Positions 33,714-44,058 of a stretch of 64,000 nucleotides of DNA are shown here, one piece after another. This DNA is from Cryptomeria japonica (lineage: Eukaryota > Streptophyta > Pinopsida > Cupressales > Cupressaceae), in assembly GCF_030272615.1 (NCBI RefSeq), contig NC_081408.1, forward strand, positions 67,619,546 through 67,683,545, read 5' to 3'. Under the pieces are notes generated by a model. It was given only the letters and a program-made list of their open reading frames with translations, searched no databases and was not told where the DNA came from. Made by a program: the position numbers and the translations under genes. Position 1 is the first letter of the stretch; every line of letters begins with the position of its first letter.

Positions 33714-36305
33714 ATGAAGAAGCATCCTAATGAGACATTGCAAGAGGGATTACCTGAACAATCACAGAGAGGTCAGAAAAGATCAGTTGTACATGAGCCA
33801 TCTAATGTTGCTTGGGTACAGAAGAGCATCAATACAGGTAAGTCATTTGAGAGACTAGTCTATGCGAATTCTAATTCTTCTTCCCATGAATCTGAACATG
33901 ATATTTTAGGTTTCCATTTTGGTTTGTTTGGGAATATAGAAGATGTCCAGGTTTCAAATCAAGGGATATCCCATGCTAGTTTTTTTGGCAAGGATAGAAG
34001 TAGTTCAAACATTAAGAGAGATTATGTACCTAGGACAATTGATGGAAACATCAGTTTAATTGATATTAACCAATTCAATATGTCAGACTCTGAAGAAGTC
34101 TTCCCTAAGGATGATAAGGTATTCCAAGAAATCAAAGTCCTGAACAGAAGATTCCATCATTTAATATCCTTAAGAGCACAAAAGGAAGCAGATAAAGAAA
34201 GAGAAGTAAAGGGAAAATTGATGGAGAGAGATAGGCTTCTAAGATAAATTGCTGACATTGAGTTACTTGCCCAAGAAAAGGCCAAGAGTGAGGATTAAGG
34301 TCCAGTGATTAGGGAAATTTTAGTTCCCAAGACCAAACCTGCATACAAGTCAGTAGTGCAACCAAGTAGGGAAGTTCTTAGTGAGCCACAACATGTTAAA
34401 AATGATGTTGACAAAGGAAAGCATAAATGCATGGAAGGTGGGTCTGGATCTAAGTCTACAACTGAGATCTCTCACATGTTATCTACACATGAAAAAGAGA
34501 TGGAAAGGATGAGGAAAGAGAAAGAAGATTTGAAAATGGAATTAGAGAAAGATGAATTAGAAGCAACTAATCAAGAAGTTAAGAGAAAGATTAGTTATCT
34601 GAAGGCTCCTCCTATCATGTTTCCTGCAGTAGATCTAAATAAACCTGCTCCTCAGCAAGCTTCACTCCCTCCTATTAAAATTCAGCCAACTCTACCTAGT
34701 ACCACTACCACATCCAATCAAGCCCCTATTACTAACCAAAGTAATCAGATCTCTATGACTCAAAGCCCTAATGTAAGAATGAACATGGGAAATAACCATG
34801 CTGCCAACCAATTCCAAAGAAGACCTATTAACCTAGAACTTTATAGGCAACTCTTTTATGATGAAATCCCAGGATACCCCAACCATGTTCCTATTGAATT
34901 GAGAGATAGGCTTCACAAATTTGCTAGGAACAATGCAATCAGTGCAAAAGAGCACTTAAAATATTTTGGTGACTTGATAAATGATTATAAAATTATGGAT
35001 GAAGATGTCATCATGAAATTATTTGTACAGTCTTTGGTAGATGATGCAATAGACTAGTATAGGAGTCTTCCTGTGAATAGCATTGGGTCTTGGGAAGATT
35101 TTAAAAATTGCTTTCAAGAACAATATGGTGACAAGACTAATGTGAGCTTCATGCTCAATGAGTTCAACAATATCAGAAAGTCTGACAATGAAATTGTCAC
35201 AAATTTTAATGCCAGATTTCAGAAAGCAATGCATAGGCTATATCAAGTAATGAGGTCAGATGACAATATGTGCCTGAATACTTATTACAATGCCTTTGAT
35301 TCTAAAATGGCCTATATCCTGAGGGATAAAAATCCGCATAGTCTGAGAGATGCATTTAGAATTACTATCAATGTAGAGAGCAATAGAAAAGCATCTAGGA
35401 AACTAGGGAGAAGAACTGATGGTAGGTTGTGGCAAGAGTCAAAACAACAACCTAATAAAGTTTCTAAAGAAGAAGACAGAATAGAAAAATTAGTGACTGC
35501 CATGAAGGATCTTACTGCCAAGGTAAGTAAAAATGATAAACCTCATTACAACTGGCAAGATAGACCTCCTAGGTTGCATGACATGCCTTACAACATTACT
35601 TGGAAGGATGGTAAGCCTCAAAATGAGAAACCAAAGAATACTCAGAACCAAGATACCCCAGATCCTTTAAAAGGAGGAAATGTTCATAACATGGAAAATA
35701 CTCCTTGGTTCATGGCTTGTGATGGACCATATTCTCCTCATTAGTGTGTTGTAGCTCAATCCCTTTAAGAATCCATGAGACAAGAAGCTGAGCCTGATAT
35801 AAATATGTTTGAAATTATCATAGAGAGTGATGATGAGTCTTTACAAAGTGAATTCATTGAATGTGATGTGTTGAATAGTAAGAGGTCTTACCAAGGACAA
35901 CTAACACTTGATTGGTATCCCACTTTGAATGTGGTAACAATTGAAGATGAAGAAGTTCATCTCAGAAGGCCTAGTGATGAAGAAGTAAGAAATCTCACTA
36001 AAGCTACCATAGCCAAAGCCAAGCACAACTACAATTTGATAAGTACTAAGAAGGATGGGGACCAAGGTGAACCTAGTTCAATGTTTATAAAGGAGATATC
36101 CCAGAAGAAAGCAGCAAGTAAAGATACCTTGCCCCAAGACAGTCAAAAGGGGAATGACAAATTAAAGGATGTAGCTAAAACTCTGGATGATAAGGCTAGT
36201 GATATACAAGGAATTACTGCAATAAAGAAGGCAAGTCAGCCTAAAATAGAGAAGGCTAAAGTCACTACTAAGTTGATTAATAATTCCACATTTGATATGA
36301 CTTAG
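33714..36305 (+). pseudogene. gag: Element 2 gag
   Basis: Starts MKKHPNETLQEGLPEQSQRG. A charged N-terminal region with a Glu/Lys-rich helix leads to the capsid-type gag domain (about 34840-35400: LELYRQLFYDEIPGYPNHVP, AKEHLKYFGDLINDY, IGSWEDFKNCFQEQYGD, FNARFQKAMHRL). A basic C-terminal part and an acidic linker follow. No CCHC knuckle is obvious. In-frame stops lie at 34245 (TAA), 34296 (TAA), 35055 (TAG, at a position where D-W-Y is usual), 35742 (TAG), 35766 (TAA) and 36303 (TAG). The frame never shifts and continues into pol. Confidence 0.85.
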
Positions 36306-36830
36306 GCTCTCGCCCAACTAAAAGTTATTGTCCCATTGATAGAATTATTGAAAATAAAGGAACATAGAGAAGCTGCTCTATCTTTATTTTCTAAGATACC
36401 TGACAGTAACACATCTTCACCTTCTGGTTCAACTAAGGATGAAAAGGATCAGGAGCTGCAAACTCTAGAGGTATATGTTGGAACAACTATTACACAAGAA
36501 CCCTCATAGGTAGATCCTTTCTATGTTACTTTATTAGTAAATAATCGGTTAATTAAAAATTGTATGATAGACTCTGGTGCAACTACAAATGTAATGCCCT
36601 ATGGTGTCATGAAAGAATTAGGATTTTCAGTGAGTATAGTGTACAGGAAATGTTATGCTATGGATAACAGAGAAGTGTCAGTGATAGGTACAATGAAATA
36701 TGTTGAAGTAAAAATAGCAACTTTCCTTGAAGCAACATACAAGATGGATGTCATTGTAACTGACACTAAACCTCGCTATGGCATGTTGTTGTCTAGGCAG
36801 TGGGCTGCAATAGTGGGTGGAAATGTTTAG
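36306..36830 (+). pseudogene. Element 2 aspartic protease
   Basis: After linker blocks LIELLKIKEHREAAL comes MIDSGATTNVMPYGVMKELG, with the canonical D-S-G-A active site at about 36567, and later DTKPRYGMLLSRQWAA. This is a standard gypsy protease, unlike the D-G variant in the Tat-like element 3. TAG at 36507 precedes it and TAG at 36828 follows. No G-patch is found downstream. Confidence 0.83.
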
Positions 36831-37547
36831 TTGGATCTATCATATGCTACTATCCCTATTAATGGAAGCCATGTTAAATTGTATAGAGAACCATGTGCCC
36901 CTACGGTGATTGAGAAAGTAGACCCTAGTATGTTGAATTGTATGATTGATGTGGATCTAGACAAATTTAGAATACAACCAATCTTGCCTCAATTGAAGAA
37001 TATTGATTCTATTGTGACTGAATTGGAATCCGAACAACATGATTTGTGGCACATGTATTTTGATGGTGCTTGTTCAAAAGAAGGATCTAGAGTAGGAGCT
37101 CTCTTTATATCCCCATCAGGTATAAATTTCAAGTATTCCTTCTTGTTAGCCTTTCAATGTACAAATAATACTACTGAATATGAAGCCTTGCTATTGGGGC
37201 TTGAAGTTGCAAAAAGGCATAGGATTCAATTGTTAAAAGTGTTAGGAGACTCAGAATTAGTTGTTTCTCAAGTTAGGGCTAAGTATGCATCTAAGAATGA
37301 TAGATTGAAAAGATACAAGCATGCAGTATGGGATATCATTGAGCATCTTAGTGTATTCTCTATAAATTGGATAGAAAGATCTAAAAATATCATGGCAGAT
37401 TTCTTAGCAAATGTTGCATTAAAGAATGATGATGCAACACTAACCGGTATATCCACAATTGAGGTAAAAGCTAGACCTGCTATTCCTGACAATGTATATA
37501 ATTGGCAAGTGTTTTCTGATGATGAAGATATTCTCAAGTTTATATAA
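36831..37547 (+). pseudogene. Element 2 RNase H domain located upstream of RT
   Basis: LWHMYFDGACSKEGSRVGAL (first Asp at 37062), CTNNTTEYEALLLGLEVA (Glu near 37176), VLGDSELVVSQVRAKYASKN (Asp at 37248) and WIERSKNIMADFLANVAL give the type-1 RNase H pattern with all key acidic residues. It sits between protease and RT, whereas element 3 carries its extra RNase H after the RT-linked one. The RT-linked RNase H is also present in element 2 (38760-39200), so this is a second, separate domain. It ends at TAA 37545-37547, in frame with RT. Confidence 0.82.
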
Positions 37548-38747
37548 TGCATTGATGACTATGATGGGCAAAAAGTTGATTGCAATGCCTTGGTGGAAGT
37601 GGCTGAAAATAGAGAAATTGTGTTTGGAAATGACTTAGTTCAGTTAGAAACTAATGAAATAACTAATGGGTTGGTAGAACTGGAAGGTATGTTTAGTTAC
37701 AGTGACAATCATCTGCACCAACAATCAACCACTAAGTTAGAGGAACTAGAGGAAGTAAACTTAGGGACAAAATCATCCCCTAAGTTGGTATATATTGGAA
37801 AAAATTTGCCTCCTCATGTTAGAATAAATCTTATTAATTTATTAAAGAAGTATAAGCATGTATTTGCTTGGTCTTATGAGGATCTGAAGGCATATAGATA
37901 GGATCTTTTTCAGCATGAAGTCCCTCTACTTCTAGATGCTAAACCTTTCAGACAAAAACAAAGACCTATCAACCCCCTATTAGAATCTAAAATGCAGCAA
38001 GAACTGACCAAGTTAAGGGAAGGGGGAATTATTAAGCCTATAAGACATTCATCATGGGTCTCAAATTTGGTCCCATTTAGAAAGAAGAATGGGGACATTA
38101 GACTCTGTGTGGACTTTAGGAACCTAAATGTTGTCTCCTTGAAAGATAATTACTCTTCTCCTAATATGGAGGCAATGTTGCAAAGAGTAACTAGTTGTGA
38201 CCTATTGTCTATGATGGATGGGTTCTCAAGGTATAACCAGGTGTTAGTAAAGGAATCTAAACAATTCAAAACTGCTTTCACCACCCCTTGGGGAACATAC
38301 ATGTATGTCAGAATGCCTTTTGGTTTGAAGAATGCTGGAGCTACATTTCAGAGGGCAATGGATGTAGCTTTCAAGGAATTCATCAATATTATCATGGTAG
38401 TATATCAAGATGATTTGACATGCTTCTCCAAAAGGATGGATGACCACTATGGACACTTAGAGAAGGTTTTCAATAAAGCTCTGGAATTTGGAGTATCCTT
38501 AAATCCTAAAAAGTGTCATTTTGTTGTTACTGAAGGGAAGTTGCTAGGGCATATTGTCTCCAAAGAAAGGGTAAGAATAGACCCTAAAAGAATTGAGGCA
38601 ATAAACAATGTGCCTGAACCAAAGAATGTTAAAGGTATCCAATCTTTTTTGCACAAAGTAAATTTTGTTAGAAGATTTATTGCAAATTTTGCAGAGATAG
38701 TCAAGCCCATTGTTAAACTTCTTAAAAAGGATACAAAGTTTTGCTAG
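37548..38747 (+). pseudogene. pol: Element 2 reverse transcriptase
   Basis: A linker with FAWSYEDLKAYR leads (TAG 37899) to RT: GGIIKPIRHSSWVSNLVPFR, KKNGDIRLCVDFRNLN, SMMDGFSRYNQVLV, WGTYMYVRMPFGLKNAGATF and an active-site box at 38403-38414 reading YQDD. The two Asp are present but Q replaces the usual small or hydrophobic residue. Then CHFVVTEGKLLGHIVSKE and FLHKVNFVRRFIANFAE. It ends at TAG 38745-38747, where W is usual. Confidence 0.88.
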
Positions 38748-39353
38748 GATCAAGAAGCTTCAAAGGCTTTTGATGAAATCAAAAGGGCTATTCAGGAGGC
38801 ACTAGTGTTGAAGTCCCCTAACTATAGTAAGCCTTTCTCTTTGTTTTCTTTTGCTTCATATCACACAGTGGCTGCAATTATTTTATAAAAGGATAATGAA
38901 GGATATGAACATCCTATAGCTTTTTATAGCAAATCTTTACAGGTTGTAGAGTTAAAGTATGAAATTATGGAAAAGAAAGCATATGCTTTGGTCAAAGCTA
39001 TTAAAGCCTTTAGGCCATATCTTGTAAATGCACGAGAAATTGCTTATGTCCCACATGCGGCTGTCAAAGATATTCTATCCTAGTCTGAGGTCACAGGTAA
39101 AAGATGCAGATGGATAACCAGAATCCAAGAATTTGATTTAGAAATTAAGATCACTAAATTGGTGAGAGGTTTAGGCCTTGCAAAGCTTATGGTTGAATCA
39201 AACCTTCTTGATGTTGAAGTGAATATTATTGAAGTTGAGAACACCCTGGTCACCAGTATTGAGACATAGCCCTGGTACTTAGAAGTAGTACATTTTTTAA
39301 GAGATGCAACATTTTTAGAAGGAATGACCCCTAACTAGAGAAGAACTCTGAAG
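38748..39353 (+). pseudogene. Element 2 RT-linked RNase H
   Basis: Same frame as RT: ASKAFDEIKRAIQEALVL, SLFSFASYHTVAAIIL (TAA 38886), HPIAFYSKSLQ, YEIMEKKAYALVKAIKAFRP, then TAG at 39081. This is the classical gypsy RNase H connected to RT. The first Asp of the active site appears replaced. It continues in frame to integrase through TAG at 39267 and 39336. Confidence 0.78.
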
Positions 39354-40526
39354 TTGAAGTCACAGAAATATGTCCTCATTCAAGGTGACCTATTTTGGCA
39401 AAATAGAGATGGGGCATTGCTAATGTGCTTGGATAAATCCCAGGCTAAGAGAGTGTTAACTGAAATGCATGATGGAGTGTGTGGAGGTCATTACTCTGCC
39501 AATACAACTGCTGGTAAGATAATTTGGGCTGGGTATTATTGGCCTACTCTGTTTAAAGATGCTCATGAGCATGTCCGGAGATGTGACCCATGCCACAAGT
39601 TTTCATCAAAATTGAAGTATGAGGGAGATTTACCCCTCAACCCAGTCACAGTGGAAGCACCTTTTGTCCAATGGGGAATTGATTTTATTGGAGAAATTGT
39701 TGAGAAATCAAGAAGAGGCCATAGGTGGATTATAGTAGCTACTGATTATTTTACCAAATGGATTGCTATACCCACTAGGAGAGACACAAGTAAGGTTGTT
39801 ATTGATTTCCTGATGGATAATGTCATAACTAGATTCAGAGTCCCTGTCAAACTAGTGATGGACAATGCCATGAGTTTCAGGTGAGAAGAGTTTGTTGAAT
39901 TTTACACCAGCCATGGAATAGTTATATCCTACTCCTCACCTTACCATCCTCAGGGTAATGGGCAAGTTAAATCAAGTAATAAAAGCCTCTTGAACATTAT
40001 TAAGAAAATCTTGGAGGAAAATAAAAGGTCTTGGGACTAGAAGTTGAAATTAGCTTTATGGGCTGACAGGGTTACTGTTAAGAGAGCAATTGGTGTCTCA
40101 CCTTTTGAGTTGGTCTATGGTATGCAATCTAGGGTACCAGTCAATAATCTTCTTCCAGTGTATAAGTTCCTGCAAGATGAAGACATGGAGTTATCTAAAC
40201 CTATGGAAGACCGAATGATTAAGATGGTGGAGAGAGAAGAAATTAGAACTTTGGCTCACAAGAGGAATTTGAAGCTCCAATTGCAGTCAAAATATCTATT
40301 TGACAAAAGGACCTCGTTGAGAAAATTTGAAATTGGTGATATGGTTCTTTAATGGAATGTGAAAGGACAAGATAAGGGAAAACACAAAAAATTTGAGTCA
40401 CTATGGATAGGCCCCTCTATGGTCTGTGATCTTAATGGAAAGGATTCATATTTTTTGTAGAATATGAATGATGAAGTATAGGAATTTCCAGTGCATGGAC
40501 AATTCCTGAAACATTACTTCTCTTAA
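39354..40526 (+). pseudogene. Element 2 integrase, catalytic Glu replaced
   Basis: Zinc-binding part: LTEMHDGVCGGHY ... RRCDPCHKF. Core: WGIDFIGEIVEKSRRGHRWI, VMDNAMSF, then YHPQGNGQVKSSNK, where the third catalytic residue of the DDE triad is Lys (AAA at 39969-39971) instead of Glu. That alone predicts a dead enzyme. The C-terminus has a degraded GPY/F-like segment (LWIGPSMVCDLNGKDSYFL) and ends FLKHYFS at TAA 40524-40526. Stops: TGA 39882, TAG 40038, TAA 40350, TAG 40458 and 40479. All lie in the same frame as gag. Confidence 0.86.
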
Positions 40527-40670
40527 TGTCCATGCACAATAGGTCCTTGTCTATACATATTTAGGTTTGCTTTTGTTGTTGTTTTTTGGGCTTGTGTTTG
40601 GTTTGTTTCTCCAGAGAGTTTTTGAATTCTTGTGTTGATCTTGCGATCAACCATCCCCAACCAGAGCCGT
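40527..40670 (+). other. Short 3' untranslated segment of element 2, no polypurine tract
   Basis: T/G-rich sequence ending CCATCCCCAACCAGAGCCGT directly before the LTR. No purine run is seen where plus-strand priming would be expected. Confidence 0.5.
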
Positions 40671-41213
40671 TGTTATCACTATTTTAAAATGGATGTTCTT
40701 GTTCCATAATTGGCTAATAGTTTGTAAAACATTTGAGTCTGGTATGGCCTTGTTGCCTCTATTTGTCTCAGGTCAGAAGAGGGTTTAAGGTATGAGTTCT
40801 AACCCTTTCAGTTTTTGAGAAAAACCCTTATGTTCTAATTCTGCATTACTTTTATCACTTAAAGAAGGGTTGGTCTATCATGAGAAGTGTCCCCCCATTA
40901 GTTATTTTCCTAGGTAGTCCCTTAAATTTTTGGAGTTAAAGATCGGGGAGTTAGAGCTTGATCTAATGGTTGGTGTGGCTTCATGAAGGAAAAGTGCATG
41001 AGAGTTGAAGCCTGTGAAATAGCGAAAAGAAGGTAGGGCCCAACACTAACACAGAGAGATCAGATGGAGATAAAGGCATTGTAAGTTCTTGTAAACCAAA
41101 GGCCAACATTGCTTCACGAAAGAAAAGTGCAAAGGTTTTATATTCGGCGAAATAGCGAAAGAGAGAAATAGAGAAAAATAATCAGAGAATTTATGACCCA
41201 TTGGAGCCTGTTT

Positions 41214-41237
41214 TTGAATTCGGTTTGTGAATTCAAT
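41214..41237 (+). promoter_or_regulatory. Conserved leader hairpin in element 2 3' LTR
   Basis: TTGAATTC, 7-base loop, GAATTCAA; the third copy of the structure at 3003-3033 and 10816-10838. Confidence 0.5.
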
Positions 41238-41501
41238 TTTGAGATGATGGCCAAAGCATGAGGGGTTAATTCCTGAAATTCAATGCGAACTTGCTGTATT
41301 AGAAGTCCACATCAACTTAAATGTTAATATCATTTCACTGAAGTCTGTTGCAGAGAAATTGGTGCGGAGCGGTTTTCTTCAGGTGAATAATAGGTTTTTG
41401 TGTCATTTCTTGATAATTCTAGTTTGATTTCAGTTCTTGCTGTGTGAATTGTTTCATTAGAGGTTTGTGCTAGTTTCAATTGGTATAGTTACATTTTCAA
41501 G

Positions 41502-43963
41502 ATGACACCAAAAAGGGAGTTGACAGGAAAAGTGAATTACTAGGATAGGAACATTTGTGATGATTTTTTAGAATAGTTAACCATGTCTACCAATTCAGGG
41601 GCTAAGGCCAAAGAATTAGTACCAAAGAACCCTTGTCTGAGAATTGGGCATGGCCTGTATGATAAAGGAAATTGGTTAAGGGATCTAGAAATAGGGATAT
41701 CAGGTTTAGGACTGTTCAAAGTAGGTTTTGGTCAAAGAAATTCCCTCGCCCCTTTGAATAGCATATGGGAACTAGATGTAGGGAAGCTTGTGGTCCCTGG
41801 TGTATTCATGGATGTAGATTTTTTGACCCTGATTGCATAGAATTATGATCCTATAACAAGATGTATTAGGAGTGTGAAGGGATCAACCCTGATTGAAATA
41901 AAAGATGATGAATTTTGAGATGTGTTTAAAATCAGTGAGGCTTCCAATTTGTTAGAACCTATTGACTTTGAGTCATTAGCCCAGATCTAGAATGCACAGA
42001 GGGATCATCTTAGGAGTGGCCCATTGAAACAATTTTTTGTTAAGATAGGAGGGTTAATAGTTGTAGGCCCTAGCATAATGGAACAATTCTCCCTCAATTT
42101 GTTTACTCTGAGAGCTAAGGGTATGTATTGGGCACTATGTCAGATCTTTGGAGAAGATGCTGAGAGAAACATGCCAACCCATTACATGCTAATGATTGCA
42201 CAAATTCTGAACCCCTCTCTGGCAATAACATTTGATTATGTGCCATACCTTACTAATGCAATTCATTCAGGGCTAGTAGGGATCAAGAATGGTAAGGTGG
42301 ATAGGCCATTTGGATGGTACTTCTTGTTAATGCAAATGTTTTTGTTCAAAGGTGCAGACTATTTTGTAAAGGAAATGGACTTGGTCAAGGTAAATGATAA
42401 GGAAGAGATGCCTGTCCAACTTTGGAGCACTGTTTTATCCTAGGATAGAGAAGATGCTAGTTTTCTGAAGTTTGATAGATGATTTGCATCTAAGATTAGA
42501 ATTCTTTTATGCACATAAAACCCTAGGATTCCTAAGGCTCTCTTGGAATTCCTCAGACCTAAAGAGTTTGCAGAAGGTATTAAGATTGTTCACAATTGGG
42601 GAGACATGTATTTGTAACCTGTTTCTACTATTTTTAGAGTGTATGGTTTTAGAGGTACTCCCTATCTACTACCCTATCAGGTCCCATTGAAGATAGGAAT
42701 TGCAGAAGTATTAAGACAAATTGGAGGAGTACAAGAAGCAGAGTTGACCAATAGGGGTAAAGGGACTATTTTCCCAACTATCAACATGGCCCACCATTTT
42801 GTAATAACTAAAGGTGGCTGGAAATATTTTGTAGAATTGTTTAAGCCATATAGGCTGTCAACTACAATTTCAAGATGTGCAGACCCTAAGGACTTTTTCA
42901 ATGGCATGTTCAGAAAGAGGGTAGTGTGTAAAGGTAGGCCTCACCAATTTCAGTTCCCTGGAGATTTAATTAGGAATGAATTCAGCTTAGATGAGTAGTA
43001 ACTAAGGAAGGAGAAGTGGGTTTCATATAAAGGGCACTTGATTTTATTCATCAATTTGATAGTAGCTATGACCCTCTTTCTAGATTCAACCCCTTTGAGG
43101 AGAAAGTAAAATTCTTGATTCTCTATTTTGAAGACATCATGCAGACCTTAAAAGAAAAAAGAGAGGCTATAATGCAAAATGATCTTGATAGGGTTAAATT
43201 GGTCCTAGATAAGCCTGCCTTTGCAAAAGCTATCCCACCTGGTGACTATGTAATGCATAAGAAATCAAAGTACACTGTGATGATCCCAGTGACAGGTGAG
43301 CCTTCCACTTCAAGAGGGAAAAGAGCAATTGAGGATGTCATTGACATCCAAGATTCCCCTAAAAGGCAAAGAGTGGGGAAGGAAGTTGAAACTGATGAGC
43401 CTCAGTATTCTCCATCTCAGTCCCCTATCCACATAGGAGATGAGAAAGTGGTGGTTGAACAATTATTACAGTTAGGGAGTCTTGGTGAGATTGCCTATAC
43501 CTATGAGGAGACCTAAGAAGGGATGCTAGAATAGCCACCTAGTGCTAAAATGAACTTGACTGATGGTGAGCTAAAGAGCAAAGAATTAGACCTTACTGTT
43601 AAGCAAGCCAGTGAGGAATTCCTGGCTCATAGTAGTTTTTTTACAACAAGAGCTTTCATGCAATTTGTATGGAAGTAAAACATGGAACAATTCAAGGTCA
43701 GATGTGAGTAGAGGAAGAGTGAACAACCTCTCAGAGATGCAACTCAGGTGGAAGAAGAAATAAAGCAAGAAATGATGGTATCCTTGAGAAAGGAAGAGAG
43801 ATGGTGTCTAAAGCTGGTGTGTTAATACTCCCTAAATGGGTTATAGTTGATGCTCTAGTTCTTGAAGTAGTGAGGAAGAAAACAAAACCAATGGAAGGAG
43901 TGACCTTTAGCAAGGATAACACTACTCTAGTCATGTGGTCACTGAAGAAGGATAATAACTGTA
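41502..43963 (+). pseudogene. LTR-encoded protein, element 2 3' LTR copy, truncated
   Basis: Starts MTPKRELTGKVNY and keeps frame to about 43030 with stops at 41541, 41574, 41838, 41919 (TGA), 41988, 42441, 42480 (TGA), 42519 (TAA) and 42615 (TAA); TAG is the commonest. It keeps the roughly 26 codons lost from the 5' copy. A one-base loss near 43030 and a deletion of roughly 20 bases near 43770 shift the frame. Protein blocks (NSIWELDVGKLVVPGVFMD, KGMYWALCQ, VHNWGDMYL, SPKRQRVGKEV) match the solo-LTR copy. It stops within the coiled-coil half where other sequence begins. Confidence 0.8.
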
Positions 43964-44058
43964 GACGTCTAAAAATGGTCAATGCTTGCGGAATCATACT
44001 TTTACATTTGCGCATTGCCTTATTTTAGGGTTTTTGCATCACATTAACATTTCTTCTG
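43964..44058 (+). mobile_element. Fragment (about 95 bp) of an element-3-type LTR start
   Basis: TGTAGACGTCTAAAAATGG onward matches 13196 and 29413 for about 95 bp up to CATTTCTTCTGTGT, then switches to LARD internal sequence. It marks another insertion of the element 3 family into the LTR ORF, later truncated. Confidence 0.75.

Larger units (their letters stand above)
9309..43963 (+). mobile_element. Element 2: large Ty3/gypsy retrotransposon with about 6.3-kb ORF-bearing LTRs
   Basis: The 5' LTR starts TGTTATCAC at 9309 and ends TAACA at 33395. Without the nested element and its duplicated five bases it is about 6,275 bp. Next come a primer binding site at 33400, a gag-pol frame at 33714-40526 and a 3' LTR from 40671, truncated at 43963. 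The internal region is about 7.3 kb, so the two LTRs together would outweigh it. The two LTR starts match well but with scattered differences, so this is an old insertion. An alternative is that the LTR at 40671 is an independent insertion, because no polypurine tract precedes it. Confidence 0.82.
40671..43963 (+). mobile_element. Element 2 3' LTR, internally deleted and truncated
   Basis: Starts TGTTATCACTATTTT. It matches 9309-9560, then skips about 0.97 kb present in the 5' LTR (about 9560-10530) and resumes at the block TTGGAGTTAAAGA (40939). It retains two U3 modules (best core GGCGAAATAGCGAAA at 41146-41160), the hairpin at 41214-41237 and most of the LTR ORF. It is cut at 43963 by sequence matching the start of an element-3-type LTR. 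Confidence 0.82.
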
